Assembly: GCA_964020085.1 (NCBI GenBank)
Contig: OZ026604.1
Coordinates: 5,387,167 to 5,451,166 of the forward strand
Length of the DNA: 64,000 bases
Direction: 5' to 3'
DNA from: Micromussa lordhowensis
Lineage: Eukaryota > Cnidaria > Anthozoa > Scleractinia > Lobophylliidae
In this document: positions 1 to 14,000 of the stretch, one piece after another
Numbering within the stretch: position 1 is the first letter of the stretch
Layout of the letters: each line of letters begins with the position of its first letter
Notes under the pieces: model-generated
What the model was told of the DNA's origin: nothing
The model's input: the letters and a program-made list of their open reading frames with translations, nothing else
Databases searched by the model: none
Program-made: the position numbers and the translations under genes

Positions 1-75
1 ATAAGAAAATAAAAAATTTGACGATATTGGCACTTTAAAGGAGCTACGTGACAGTTTGCGCATTCTGAAATGTAT

Positions 76-244
76 CGGTGTGCGACACTTGCAGACTGCA
101 GACTGCAGACTACAGACTACATTTAGGTCTAAATAGCACTCTGGTTGCCTGAATAGCACTCAAGTTAGCTATTGGTAATGGAAATGGAATACAATATTTT
201 AGTGAAAAAGTCTACAGTCTGCAGTCTGCAAGTGTCGCACACCG
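76..244. repeat. Inverted repeat with GCAGACTGCAGACTG arms
   Basis: 30 bases from CGGTGTGCGACACTTGCAGA (76-105) are exactly inverted at 215-244. MITE-like. Confidence 0.5.
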
Positions 245-398
245 GAAAAGTATCAATCTTCTCCATCCTTAACCATCATTGTTCCTTTCATGGTTTATTA
301 TTATCTCTGGTGTTTTCTATCTTAGTAAACTACTATTTTCAGGTTTCCTTCAAATTTAAAGCTAATTTTTTCACTGAAATTCTGTGATCGAGCTAATT

Positions 399-597
399 TT
401 AGATTGCGTAGCTGGTGAGATTCGTGAGCAAGCGATATTTGGCGGCCGAGCCTCCATTTGATTTCCTCGCGACCAACTCGACTTCTCACCCATCCCCATC
501 CTCACCAATCCCCTCGCGGCTTCGCCGCTCGCGTTAACGGTTCCGCTACCAAAACAAAAGCGCTCGCGCAAGAAATTCCGCCAGCTACGCAGGCTAA
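399..597. mobile_element. MITE with TTAGCCTGCGTAGCTGG-type termini
   Basis: Left end TTAGATTGCGTAGCTGG, right end CCAGCTACGCAGGCTAA, both followed by CGCTCGCG-type GC-rich sequence. A related pair (GCTTGGCGGGTTTAAGC and its inverse) is at 17586-17738. Confidence 0.5.
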
Positions 598-1193
598 GTT
601 AATTTAAAAATTGGCTCAAACGATTCTCCTAAGAAGGTGGTGTTGCGGGCAGCAAGTCTGTGGTTATCCTTGTCGATCATCCAGCACTCTCATCCGTACA
701 GAAGTGCCAATGTTACGTCTGTAGAGTCCAAGTTGTGAGCGCTGAATTTAGGGGTATTTGTCTCATGCGTCCAAAATATTTACAGATACGTAACGGCTTC
801 ATAGAATTTTTGTTATTTTCTCATCAGTCTATCTATAACCTTTAGGGCGCAGTAAAACTATCATTTTTACAGATAATGTTTTAGTCTAATCCGTGCTTTG
901 TGGGCGTAAAACTTCTTCAGCTGTGTTTCATCCCAGTGGCCGAAGTGTTTGTTCGAAATATGTCCGAAATGAGATAAAAAGTGTCCGAAAATGAAACCAT
1001 TCTGTTCACTACTATTCCGTTACGACCTTCACCTCCCCCACAGTCGCTATTCTACCTCAAACCCCCCCCCCCTCATAACAGTCAGTAACATTTGTGTACA
1101 CACATTTCAGGATATCTTAAAACTTATTTTATTTTAGCTTTTCCCTACTACTGCCAGGTCCAATGAACAAACGCCTCGATGATCACGTGACTT

Positions 1194-4100
1194 TCAATGG
1201 TCAGTTTTCGGGCGTTTCTCGACCCAGGCCTTGATTCCTGGGTCCTCCAAAACGCGTTTGTAGAGATCCACCAACAGCGGAAACTTCTCAAGTGGTTCCG
1301 GGACAGTTGGCTCACCACTCGAGAAAAGGTTCATAAGGTCGAAGAAAGTGATATCTGCATAGGTCAACTGCAAGGGATAAAATATGTTTGACTTTTATTT
1401 ATATATCGCTAGATTCGAGAGCGGGAAACATGAGCCGAATCTTGAGCTTTTATTGGCTACCCGAGTGGGCAAGGTGGGGTATCTTCTTGCCCTATCGGGA
1501 TTGCCCGCGGTTGTGACCCGCAAAAAACTGGAACATATACCGAACCTCCATTAACTGCCACCTCCCTACAGCGGCTTTTTTTGGTTTTGGCGGACAGCCC
1601 ATACATTCACTCTTATTTTAATCCACCTCTTCACAATCAATCACTCAATCAATTTTTTTTCACTGTGCACTATTTACAGAATTTTCACAACGGTGACTGC
1701 CACTAAAACTCGTCCCAACCGGCGAAAATAATCACGCAACGACGGGCATTAATCAACGATTGACGAATGGTGTACATAAAACGTCATTTTTTATTGTAAA
1801 AGGTCACCAAACTTGATCTGAACCGCGCCTCGTTTCTGTTTAGTTTCTGTTTTATTGATTCATTTTGAAAAATAAAATTAAAAAAAAAAACAGGGGTGTC
1901 ATATTATACCCCTTCCTCCCCGTAACGGTCACCTCTCTACAACGACCACTTTCGTTTATCCTCAAAGTTGGCCGTTGTGGAGAAGTTCTACTGTATATTA
2001 ACGAGGGGCTCTGAGATGATAAACGTAGTTCGGGAAGATAGAGTAACCCTCGTACAAGGAGCAAGTTTATCCACTCACCTTGTCACCTAAAAAGAAACCT
2101 TTGCCTTCATTATGATCTTTTAAAATGGCTTCCAATTTCTGAAGTTGTGCTGGAAGAGTGACATCAACGAATTCTTTCTTCAGTTCCTCCTGTAACAGAT
2201 AAATAAAAAAAACAAACAAACAAACAAGATGGGTGCTGGGAGGACGAACGGAAGGGCGGACCGAATTAACCACTTCAAAAAGGAAATAAGTCTGAGGCGA
2301 GTCTCATCCTAATCTCGTTCCCAGATCTCTTGTGGACGAAGCCGAAGTCTACAAGAGATCTGGGAAAGAGATTAGTCTCATCTCGCTTGTAGGATCGTTA
2401 CTGTCTTGTCTTTTGTCAGTTGTCTCCATTAGCGATCCCACAAGCCACTGCGACATGAGACAGGCCCCAGGTGTGGTGAATGAAACGCGCACACACGCAT
2501 ACAAACACTCGCGCATGCGATTCCTCGCGAGCCAATTCACTACTTGCACAATCCATAATACATACACCTCTTTCACCCCCATAGGCATTGTTTTTGATTA
2601 CTCTTGGCCGGCCATGGGACACCTTCATGTCCCATGAGAATTTGCAAACAATGATTATGCAAAATTTTGGGAGGTAAAAGAGGTGAATTATGGGATCTGT
2701 GCAAGTAGAGAATACCATATACGGGCACAGATCACTGATAGAAGAGAATGCTCGCAAGAGGTAAGAGAATGAACCAAGGGCAGAGAAACAAAAATAAATG
2801 AGCGAATGAAACAATGGATGAAAAACTAACGAAAGGAAAAACATAGTAAGTAATTTGAAATTGGCATTACACTCGGCAAAATAAGACTTTACAACATTTG
2901 TTGTTTACCTTTTTAGCTTCATCTTGCTCGTAATAAATCTTTACACAACCATTGCGAAGATCTTCAACTCCATCACAAATCATGTTGGCTACGGCCTCGT
3001 CAAAAATATCTTTTGGACTTAAACCTAAAAACAGGAAAGTTTCGTTGCTTAGTTTGCATTGATAAAACGATGTCATTACTTGAATAGGCCTAAATTTAAA
3101 CTGATGTTGTGATGCTGCTTTAAATGATTCATTGGAGTAAAGGTGCCTCTTGCCTTGTTTAAGGGGGTGGCTGGCCGAGAACTAAAGGCGGGTGACAATT
3201 TTAGACTCCTCGGGCGTATGAGAAACGTCGTACATAAAACCGCAGCAGGAACTCTCGGAGAAAAGCACACCGAATGTGCGACGGAAAGCGAGGACCAGAC
3301 GGAAAACGTCTAGCGGAATGTACGGAAGCATATGCGCAAAAGGACACACCACCTAAGGAACGAACAAACTCGTGGCGTTATGGGTGTCAGCCAAGTTTAA
3401 ATATTACAATTTTGGGAGTTGATGAAACGTTGGAAAGGACGGATAAACGCACGAAGGACCCACAGATTACGAAGAAGGTATGGGGGGGGGGGGGGGGGAC
3501 ACACCTGGATCCCGTGTGCGCAGTGGACGGAGTGGATGTCAGTACAGATTTGGATGTAAGGCAAGGTTGGGTGTTGGCTGTCGGACAACGTTAGATGTCG
3601 TCCTAAGCTTAGTTGTAAGTTTAAGCCGTGAGGACATTGTTAGAGTTAGACTTATAGGGTTAGGAGGTCTGGAGCGAGAGAAGTAAAGCCATGTGGAAAG
3701 TGATCAAGGAATTTTGAAATAACACATTGGAACTCAAGGGAAGGTATAGTCAAATGCACGGGGGAGAGAGCAGGGGAACGAGAGGCCAAACGCAAAAGAC
3801 TGAGATAAACGCGCGAGGGCTACACCGGAAGGGTGTACACTGAAGGGTAGAGGGCAACGCGCAAGGAATCGATTGTAACGTAACAAACAAGCAAACGGCA
3901 GCAAACGAAAATGACAGTGCTTTTCCAATTATTACTCGGGCTTCCGTAGCAAAGCCCATTTATTTGTTTTTATTGTGTTCTATAAGCTTACTTGTAAAGT
4001 ACGATTTGATACTGCAGTACGCTCTTAGAGTGTCTAGCTTCTTCTAGAGCATCCTAAAAGATACTTCTTTGATGGCTGAAAATATAGTGGCGTTTCGTTC

Positions 4101-7100
4101 TGAAAACTCTGAGTCAGAATAGAATCCTTGATCTACACCACGAAGCGGTCAGACAACAAGCATCCCTGACTGTCAAAATGGAGAGTTTTCCCGGCGGGAG
4201 TAGCCTGAAATGTCAGTCATCTCCCGCCCTCAGCCTAATTCCGGCTGAGAGCGGGAGATGATTGACATTTCAGGCTAGGGCGGAAGGGAACACGTAACGA
4301 ACGCATAGAGTACGCAAGTGGACGATCACGGATAGTGCAAGGGAACTTGCAGGTTGCAAGGAGGAAGAATGGGAGAAAAACGAAATCACTAACCCGGAAA
4401 CGCACGGAGAAGGCACTGAATCGCATAAGAGAACTTCCTGAAGGGGCTTCTCGCGCAGGGAATCACAGGCTAGGGCTAACGGGAATACCAACGCCGGGAG
4501 AACGTAAGTTAATGCACAGTTTCCTCATTGATAATGCAAGTTATTAAGGCGGGGGTAAACGTGAAGGCTGTTTTAATTTGAGGTCGGTTAACACGGCTTT
4601 TCTGCCAATATCTCGGTCACGTTTCAAGCGACAGTAAATCTCTGCTTATCATCAACCACTATTTGGCGGTTTTATGTAAATTTTTGGGTGATTTTTGGGC
4701 ATTTTGGGAAAGAGATATTTTTTCTCAAAAGATAGGTTAAATTGAGGAAAATATGAAATGTTGAAGATTTGATGGATTTGGAAAATTGAAATTTGAAGTG
4801 AAAATTAGTAGACGGATACCAGACAGTCCCCTAGCAACCTGGGGCTCTCTTTTGCGGGGGTCAACTGTCTGGTAGTGTTTCCAACCCATCTTAATCCTAA
4901 CAATTTCCTTTTTTATATCACTTCAAATTTCACACCTATTCATGTTTACCCCCGCCTTAATACAGAACGCGAAGAATACAAAACATATGATACGTCATTG
5001 GAAGCGCGGTAGGGTTGCTAGGGAGGGGGGGCTAAAAATATCCCACAACACCTATAGATCGTACAACTTGGGAGAATTTTCGCACGAGGTGGCTTCGATT
5101 CAACAGAATATTTGACAATGATGGTTTTAAAACCTCTTGGTAAGTAAATGAGCTGTCTTATCTCATTTTATGAAAACTGTATTAAAAGTCATATTGTAAT
5201 CTGGTCGCTTTTTCTCAATTCTAAGAATCACTGAAAGAGAACCGGGAACTGAGCTGTCAGACTCAAGCCGCCATGTTGTTCATGCATAAGCTTACTTGGT
5301 AAGTTGTCATTTGATTCAAACCGATTTAATTTTAGCTCGGGCATGTTTTATAAACCAGCGTTTAATTATGTTTCAAATATCGCTCGCTGTTATAATTTGC
5401 TGGACAAAGTTTCTAAGTTTGTACATGAAAAGCTAACGATCAGGTACTGGTACCTGTAATTTGAATTTTGCAAATGGCGGCAAATTTAAAACACAGTGTT
5501 TCAAGTTATGTTTTCATACATGTACTGTCGTTAACCTCGTATAGGCAGTCCTTATTATTTAGTGACTCGTTAAAACCTGCCTGTCAAAAACTTTAAATTC
5601 ACATGTGAAAGTAACCTCAAAAATTTCACTGCGCCTGTCAATAACATGTGAACTGCATTTTTTGGCTTCCATCAATCATCATTATTATACATTCAACTCT
5701 AACTCTTTTTTGATTGGCCGAAAGCCTACAGTGAATTTTCGAAATCAGTGCTCGTGATGTCATAACTGCAGATTATACAATAATCATGTCAAGGTCACGG
5801 GTAATCATGTCAAGGTCACAGGTAATCATGTCATGTATGACTGCAGTGCATGATTTCCAAGTGTAATCATGTTGACTTCGCGCGATTCGAGTTGCTTGCC
5901 GTCAGTGAAGAAGCAGAAACATAACTTCCAAGTTTTTGCTTTTGTTCAATGTATAATAAAACAATTATTAGATTCGGTTTTTGTGATATCCAGAATAATC
6001 AAGGTCGAGGTAAGGGTTATCAGCCAAAGGCTGAGGCTGATAACCCTTACCGAGACCTTGATTATTCTGGATATCACAAAAACCTCATCCAATAATTATT
6101 GTTTATAATCACGACAACTTGGAAAAAAAAACACCAGCCAAACAAAATAGATCAAAATCTACCAAATTATCACAACCTGCCGACCTGACCATTTGAACCT
6201 GTCAAAGTCAATTTCTGTCTCCTGAGAGGTCGGGTAACATGGTTGACGGCAGTGAAACATGATACCGATGACTGAGCAGAGTTCATGTGTTTAAGGCAGA
6301 GGTCAGACAGCAAGACTGTGCACTGAGGTTTTGCAGTTTTTGTTTGGTCAAAATGGTCAAAATTCTTCCTGGTTATTGATATCAAACAGAACAAAGGAGC
6401 AAATTAAAGCCATCATGTACCAGTGCCATGGGATTTTCATAATTACATGTATGAAAAATGCAAAACAAAAGGACAATTGTGTAGTCCCCCTTGCAGTGAC
6501 TATAATTGAGCATTATGCAATGCTTCTAACCCTAGTAGACACACTGAATAGAACTAGAGATAATTATGTGAAATTTGATGAGCAGAATATGAAGTAGCTT
6601 TTCCCCTGACAGAAACATAGTTCTTGGCATGGCTATATTGCTTGCATAAAGTCCCTAATGTATGCCCAGCTCATGAGAGTTGTTCAATAATTTCAAAATG
6701 ATCATTGGCAGGTGTTCGATATATTAAAATTCAGCCTAAAACAATAGACCTCAGCACGAGGCTTGTGGGAATAAACCCCACAAACTCTGTAGTTATTCTC
6801 ACAAGCCTCGTGCTGAGGTCTATTGTTTTAGGCTGAATTTTAATATATCGAAATTGGGCTATTGCATTAGTTTGAAATTTCCCAGGGAAAGCCTCTTGAT
6901 CTGAAATGGGCAAATAACATATCACACACTGGCATTTCTAGCTCTCCAGGATCATCAGATGCATGTTCGGAAAAAAAGCTGTGCTGGAAAAATTGTTACT
7001 GTACTATTAAAATCTAATGTCACTGTTCTTTCCACAGATGTCTTGACTGATGTGTACATCATTATCATTGTACATGTACGTGCAACTTGGTGCAGGCTAC

Positions 7101-10100
7101 TTTTCTCCCATGGAAACAATCTAGCGGCAATTATCTGGTACGTTCAATTTTTCTAAAATAGGTTCCTTGTGCATGCAGAATTTTAGTGAACAGTATGATT
7201 TCTATGTCCCATCCTGGCTATGCTGGAGAAATTTCAAAATGCTGTTTTTACCCTGAAAATGCATCAAATGATTTATGTCCGCACTACGCCAGGGGAATGT
7301 GAAAATGCAACAGTCATTTGTGGCAGAAACGCTTGAGTGCACTCTCCAGGGTTGGAGTTAATCACATGACCATCATAAAGTCATCATTTTCTAAAAGCTC
7401 CATTTTCCAAAAATTTCCTGTCCACACTAAAATGCAAAGCCAGTGTTTGGCCTTAGAATATGATAGTTTTATTACTGCAAAGAACACACAAATTCAACAA
7501 GCAATCAGGTGAACAACAGTATTTTGAAATTGCAGAACAACATCATTAGAGCCATCATGAATGTTGAAGATTATGATGTTGGAAAATCACATTTCTCTAA
7601 ATTTATACTTGACTAATACACATGTACAGTGTACTGCAAATTTGCTGAAGATGAAGAAAACAGAGAAAAGCAATTTTTCTGACAGTAGAATGAATAATGC
7701 CTGAGGGATAGCCATTTAACAACAATGTTGAAAAATGGTCAATGCTACGTCAAGAACAGTAGGCAAACAGTTGTCACATCAGTATACAGGGTCGGAAATT
7801 GCGCTTTCCTGGTCGCCAATGCGACTAAGAATTTTGCACTGGCGATCAGAATTTCACAGCTGGTTGCCACGTTTTCATTGATACGCAACTTTGGAAAACA
7901 ACACACCCTTGCAAAAACCAGTGTATATCATTGTGGTCGGCATTCGATTCCATAGTCATGGATTTTCAGTGGAGGTACATGTAGGTGTATAAATAATCAG
8001 CGTGTTTGTATTTAATCTTATCTTTTGGCGAAAAAATCACAGTTGCGGCCCCAAAGGTGTTCTCTTCGTTCTGATTCTTAAAAGAAAAATTGTGACCAAA
8101 ATTTTCCATCTGGCGACCAAAATGTTTGGTTTGTGTTTTGCTGCGAAGGAAAAATTTTATTGACACTTTTTGGCGACCACATTTTCCCACTTGGCGACTG
8201 AAAAAAAAAGGTCAGTCGCCAGTTGGCGCCTGCATAAAAAAGTTAATTTCCGATGGTATACATGGGGCCAGTGGATTAATGTTCTGAAGGGGCGTACTCT
8301 ACAAAGTTTTATACAGCAAGGCTCCACCCCAAGGTTCAACCCCTTACCCTTTTGAACACCATTTTGACAGAAAAGCTACCCCTTTCATGTACCCTTAATA
8401 ATTAAAAAAAGGTACCCCTTTCACATTTATACACCTACTTAAGAACACTGCATCCCTTTTCTAAACCCTTGGGATGAAGTTAATGAGCAATATTACCAGA
8501 GGATATCAAGCATAACCAGAAGAGATGCTGACCAGAAAAAAAAATTATAACTACATTCGGTTTGTGTTCATGTCTGGACTCCAAATTAACCCTTCCATAT
8601 ACCTCAAGCCTGAAAAAGGTACCCCTGTATAGGACTTGATAGAGAGCACTTCCAGGGAGACTGCACAGCTTCTGAAGCTCTAACTACATGTACCTCTCTT
8701 TGACATTAATTGGAAAATCATCCCAATCATGGAGTGCCATCCACCTACATGTACATGTACATTGTAGGTCGCCTTCTGTACAGAGTCTTTTGTCTTACAT
8801 GTATCACACACACCTCCCCAACAAACATCTGCTGAAATGAATGGAAAATCCCTTTCCTTTTGTTTGTTAAGATGATTGCATGGATATTACTCTTACTAGT
8901 TACTGTATCAATTTAAGTGAAGCCTCGCGTAGCGTAATAAAATGCCAGTCAAAACTGCAATAGTACCATTACCAGGGTAAGGTAAAGTCTGAATACGAGC
9001 CAAGTGGCTCATCAGGCTGGAGCTTATCCCGGTTTCAGTAGCATGAAGCGACTAGGAGTATTTCTACTCCCCCCTAGATGGGATGCGAGTTCATCGCAGG
9101 GTTACCCCCAGCATTAAATTCACTGGTACCCATTTATACACCTGGGTTTAGAGAGGCACTGTGAGAGTGTGGGCAAGTGTCTTGCCCAAGAACACAACAC
9201 AATGTCCCTGGCCAGGGCTCGAACCTGGAGCGCTCGCTCCGGAGTCGAGCACACTAACCATGAGGGCACTGTGCCCCCCCCCCCCCTTCATGTAAGTAAA
9301 ACCTCGTAGCGTAAGAAAATGCCAGTCAAAACTGCAATAGTACCATTACCAGGGTAACTACTGAAAATTCATAACATGCTAAGACAATCCCAAAAGTGAT
9401 CAAAAAGTGATCAAGCCCTATATTATCAACACATTACCAAGCAAACAGGTGATAAGAATGAAGAAAATCCATGGACTAAGAGTGATAATTGTCTTGATGT
9501 ATGACTAAATTCTCAGAACAGACACTCAAATAACTGTATGGCTATCAGTAAGAAGAATTAGCATTTTGAAGTTAGGATTGAATGAGTAAAATTCATGTGC
9601 TGTATTGATTTCCTTTTTACAATATGATTCAAAATGTGCAATGTTGTAATATCACAAGGATATCATAACATAAGAAAACAGTTGGTGTAAGAACAATAAT
9701 CTACTAAAGCTACTGTAAGCCTCAAAGTTGTAAGAATCAAACTGGCTGCAAGAGTGCACTTTGAACAATTCAAAAGTACCTTTTATCAACTGAAAAAAGG
9801 CAAAAAATGGCTGACAAATAATTGAAAAAACCCCTGAAGTAATCACTTTTAAAGTTATAAAGCTATGTAATGGTAATAGGATTGAGTGGAGTACAATTCA
9901 GGGAGTATTTGGGCGAGTAATTTCAAAATTATGAAATTATGAGCACGATTACCCCTGAATTGTACGACATGAAGTCCTATTACCAATTAATTGTGTCAAT
10001 AACAAAATGCATGCAACTCTTTGTGGTTTCTGTCAAGGCAGGTCGCTCGCTCGCTATGCTTGTCGTGTTACTCGTATTGTTAATTTCCATCAGTGTTTTG

Positions 10101-10991
10101 TTTTCTTTACTCTCAAAGCTTTCGAAATCAATAGTGCTGAACAGGTTGTCAAATTCTAAAGAAAACAATCATATCTGAATATATGTTATCGAAACAGCTA
10201 ATTTCATCCGTCTTTGTTCACTAGCTGGAACTGGGAAACCTGCTCAAATTTTTTTCCTTGGTTTTGATTGGCTAGCATTAGCTACAGACGTAGGTACGTG
10301 TAGTAAAATTTCATTGGTTACTTAGATTTGGTGCTAAACTTTTATTGGCTGTTGAGCTGTCCGATTTGACCAGTCCGATTGCAGACTGTTAGTAATCTGA
10401 CAGGTCAAATCGGACAGTTTTGATTTTGTATCAGCCAAATTAAGCCATAAATACGGGCTTTAAAGAACCAATCAGATTTAAGCACTTTGTTATTGACACA
10501 ATTAACATGTTAATATGTTGGCAGTAAATTTCTTTACTCTGAACCTACATGTACCTCTTCAAAATTGGTACCCATTTGAGTCAAAAGTAAATTCAAATCA
10601 CACCCATAAGACAAAATTCCGGTACATGTACCTTAATCAAATAGTTTCATTTCAAAATTTCTGACAATCATTCTCTTCACTTAATATGGTGAACAACTCT
10701 ATTTCCCCTTTTGCTGAAGACAAATTTAATTGTAGTTCTCCCATGGAGGTCATATTTGTTTTGAGGCTTTTGTGCTTTACTGCTTTCTTTTTGCTACATC
10801 AATGGTTATTTTCAGAACTATTATTTTTCATTTTTTCCATTTCATTTTTTCATTGTGGCTCTTGAATGCACTTTTCTGAAGGAATCAAGTGAAAGAAGCA
10901 AAGTTCTTAGGTCATGCAAAATGAACTCGAAATGTTCTTAGGTCATGCAATTGAACTCGTAAAAAGCTGTGGAAACACTCGCCTGCGGCTC

Positions 10992-11022
<31 letters not shown>

Positions 11023-14000
11023 CTTTCACTCGTGTTTCTATAACTCGATAGAAACACGGCACATGTTTTCTATTTCTTAATTTTAACCCGAAAGGAAATA
11101 AGAGTTTATTAGGTTTAAACACACCAAAACATATTTGTAATAGATTTTTAATTGACTAAGTATGCCCAAATTTCCAGTTTTTCTCCACATGAAAACCGGT
11201 TTTTACATCTAAATCCAATGTACTATCTCAGATGAATAGGTTGATCTCTTGGCGTTGCTTAATGTACCACAGACCTCAGCTAGATATAGACAAAAACTAA
11301 CTTTTTGAAGTTACATAGTCATTTCCTTGTTTATCACAAGAGGATGATTGTATAAGCCTGGTATGTTTTATACACAGTACATGTTTAAAGGGAGGATTTC
11401 ACGGTTCGGCGCATGTCTCTAAATCAAAATACTTTTGTTCGCTTATCAATGTTACGACTTTAAAACCCCACTCAGATGTATTTTGATAATCTCAATGATG
11501 CTATAGTTAGTTGTGGCTGAGTGAGAGATGACCAAACTTTTCAGAAGAGTTCAGTAAATTTCACCGATGCTGTCGACTGTTGAATTTAGTTCTGAATTTT
11601 ATTCAATGGTTGATGATTTTACCGCTGTTTGCATGCAAAATTAGGTAACTTGCTTAAGATTGGTTCATAAACAATGAAAAACTGGGCCTTTGCCAAAAAG
11701 CGTGCACGGGCGAATAAATAATACAGACATGCGTGGAATCGTGAAACCCTCCCTTTAAAGTTCGTTAGTTAGATGATTGGTTACTTTTGATTGTCACGTT
11801 GTGTTACCTTCCGACTGTTACGTTGCGTTACCTTGGTCGCCACGCTTCATTACTTTGGTCGTCTCTTAACGCTATCATGTGAATCGCAGCGTTTTCCTTT
11901 TCACAAAGTTGATAATCTTTTTGGAGATTGCATTTATTGATTGTCGTTTTACTATTATATTTTCATGCAGGTTTTTGGATGTCTGTGATACTTAACACGC
12001 CTCGGAAGAGAGACAGGGACTTCCACTCGGAATTCGAGTCATTCATCCAAGATTTAGTTAGAGGTAGAATAAAAGAACTTAACGAGACTTCGCTTGAAGA
12101 TTATTCGAGAAGAATCGAAGGCAGAAATTAATTTCTTTTCTGTTCAAAGTCAATTAGTTTCACAAGTCAATCACCATCCTTTTTTTGCCATTTTGAATAT
12201 CTGGGAAGCGAAAATTGACGAGCAGTTTGTTATCAGTATTTTATGGAACGTACATGTACATAGACAATAAGACTGATCCAGTGAGAAAGAGAGACGCAAA
12301 GGGTTAAAGCAAGAAGCTGGACCAGTACAAAGTAGAAGCTATAATTTTGTAACAAAGGTTTTTTAAAGTTTGTAAAGTTTTTTAAAGTTTCTACCATCTT
12401 GTGTAAGTGTTCTCTTTTTTACTGCCGTGGGGATCATTATCATATAGGGCCAGAGATTATCTTTTTTGCCATGTTGAATTGTCTGGGAGTTCAAAATATT
12501 TTGAGACATTTATTTTAAAATCGCTTATGCAACTACAGTTTGGAATGGTCTGCGATATCAACTTTGCCAGAAATTTATAGCAAGAGTCAAGAACAAATTT
12601 TCTAAACCAGTGTCGTCAATTTTTTTTCCGGGAGAGTTTCCTTGTTAACGTTGGTTTGACCGTGTTAAATTTTCCCGCCAGAAGACTTAGAAAAATACGG
12701 GCGCTCAAAATACGCATGCGCCGTTTTTTTTAAAAAAATTTCAGTTAGCGGTTCAAACTTATCGACAATAAATTTATTTACGATCTGTTGTTGTCTGCTC
12801 TACTTAATATTTTTTACCATTATAATGTAATTATTACTTCTACATGTACATGTAGTTAAATAATGAGTCAATAAACAGTTTTATCATTCGATGCATTTTT
12901 TCCTTTCTTTACATTGGCCGAGAGCCCACCACGTGACCTGCAAATAACTGCCTACAAATAATGATCTGCTCATGCGTAGTACCGTCTAAACGTGTTTTGC
13001 TGCAAATAACATTCTGCTCATGCGTAGTTGGAACCACGTTCTCGAAAGAAAAACGGCAGACCGCTTCCCTGAGCTTCCAGGAAGTGATTAAAATATGAAA
13101 ACAAACTTGGTGATCGAATGATAAAACAATTATTGAACTCGGGTATCGCAAAATATCGTGATTTGTCAGTGTCTCGCAGATCATTTATTTGCCTCAGCCT
13201 TCGGCTTCGGCAAATAATTGATCGGCTCGCCACTGACAAATCACGATATTTTGCTCAACCTCGTCCAATAATTGTTAATTATTTTTATTCAAATCAACGA
13301 ACCGAGTTTTTGTATCTGCCTCTTCAGAAGTGCTTAGGAATTCAAATGGCTACGAGTTTTTGCTCTGGTTTAATTATATAATTGACATTTTAGCGTGCGT
13401 TTTTCCCTTTGAGCAGATAAACTAAGACCCTGAATAATTCGTGTGTATTTCTAAGCCTCGAGTCTTTATTTCAGCAATTGCTTCAGGCGAGCTAGAAGTC
13501 GACTAAAACTGTCCGAAATTTCAACTTACTACAGAGCATTAGTTTTTGCTAGAGTACCGCTCAAATTGGCCGCACTTGAAATATTGCAAACGGAAGACGG
13601 AATTGAAGGTAACGCTTTGCTCTGTCCTGTTTCAAGATGAAGCGCCGCGTGAAAGCAAATAGCGAGACCATGTGTTTACTCGCTTGGTTAATAGTTCGAC
13701 ATTCGTGTAACTTTCTGAACAAAATTAAGGGAATGTTTACTAAAAGTAGTTCTTACCTTTCGTTGGCCGAAAAGAGCGAGTACGTCTTTCCAAGCTTCAA
13801 ACCCTTCCAACACCAAGCATCTTCTTCCTTCGGGTGTAAACTTGGTCCTCACGCGAACGACGCGTCTTCACTCATCAATGAACAGTTCGAAATGTGAAAA
13901 ACTCTAAGGTTTCTATGAATATGGATTAGAAACTCAGGACAATAGCTGACAACTACGCCACATATTGGACGAGGAAATTTGTTTGCACGCTTTTTCTGCC

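Noticed and set aside
13637..13897. 86-codon plus-strand frame
   Set aside because: No domain, signal peptide or splice logic. The overlapping opposite frame is equally open, suggesting low stop density rather than coding.
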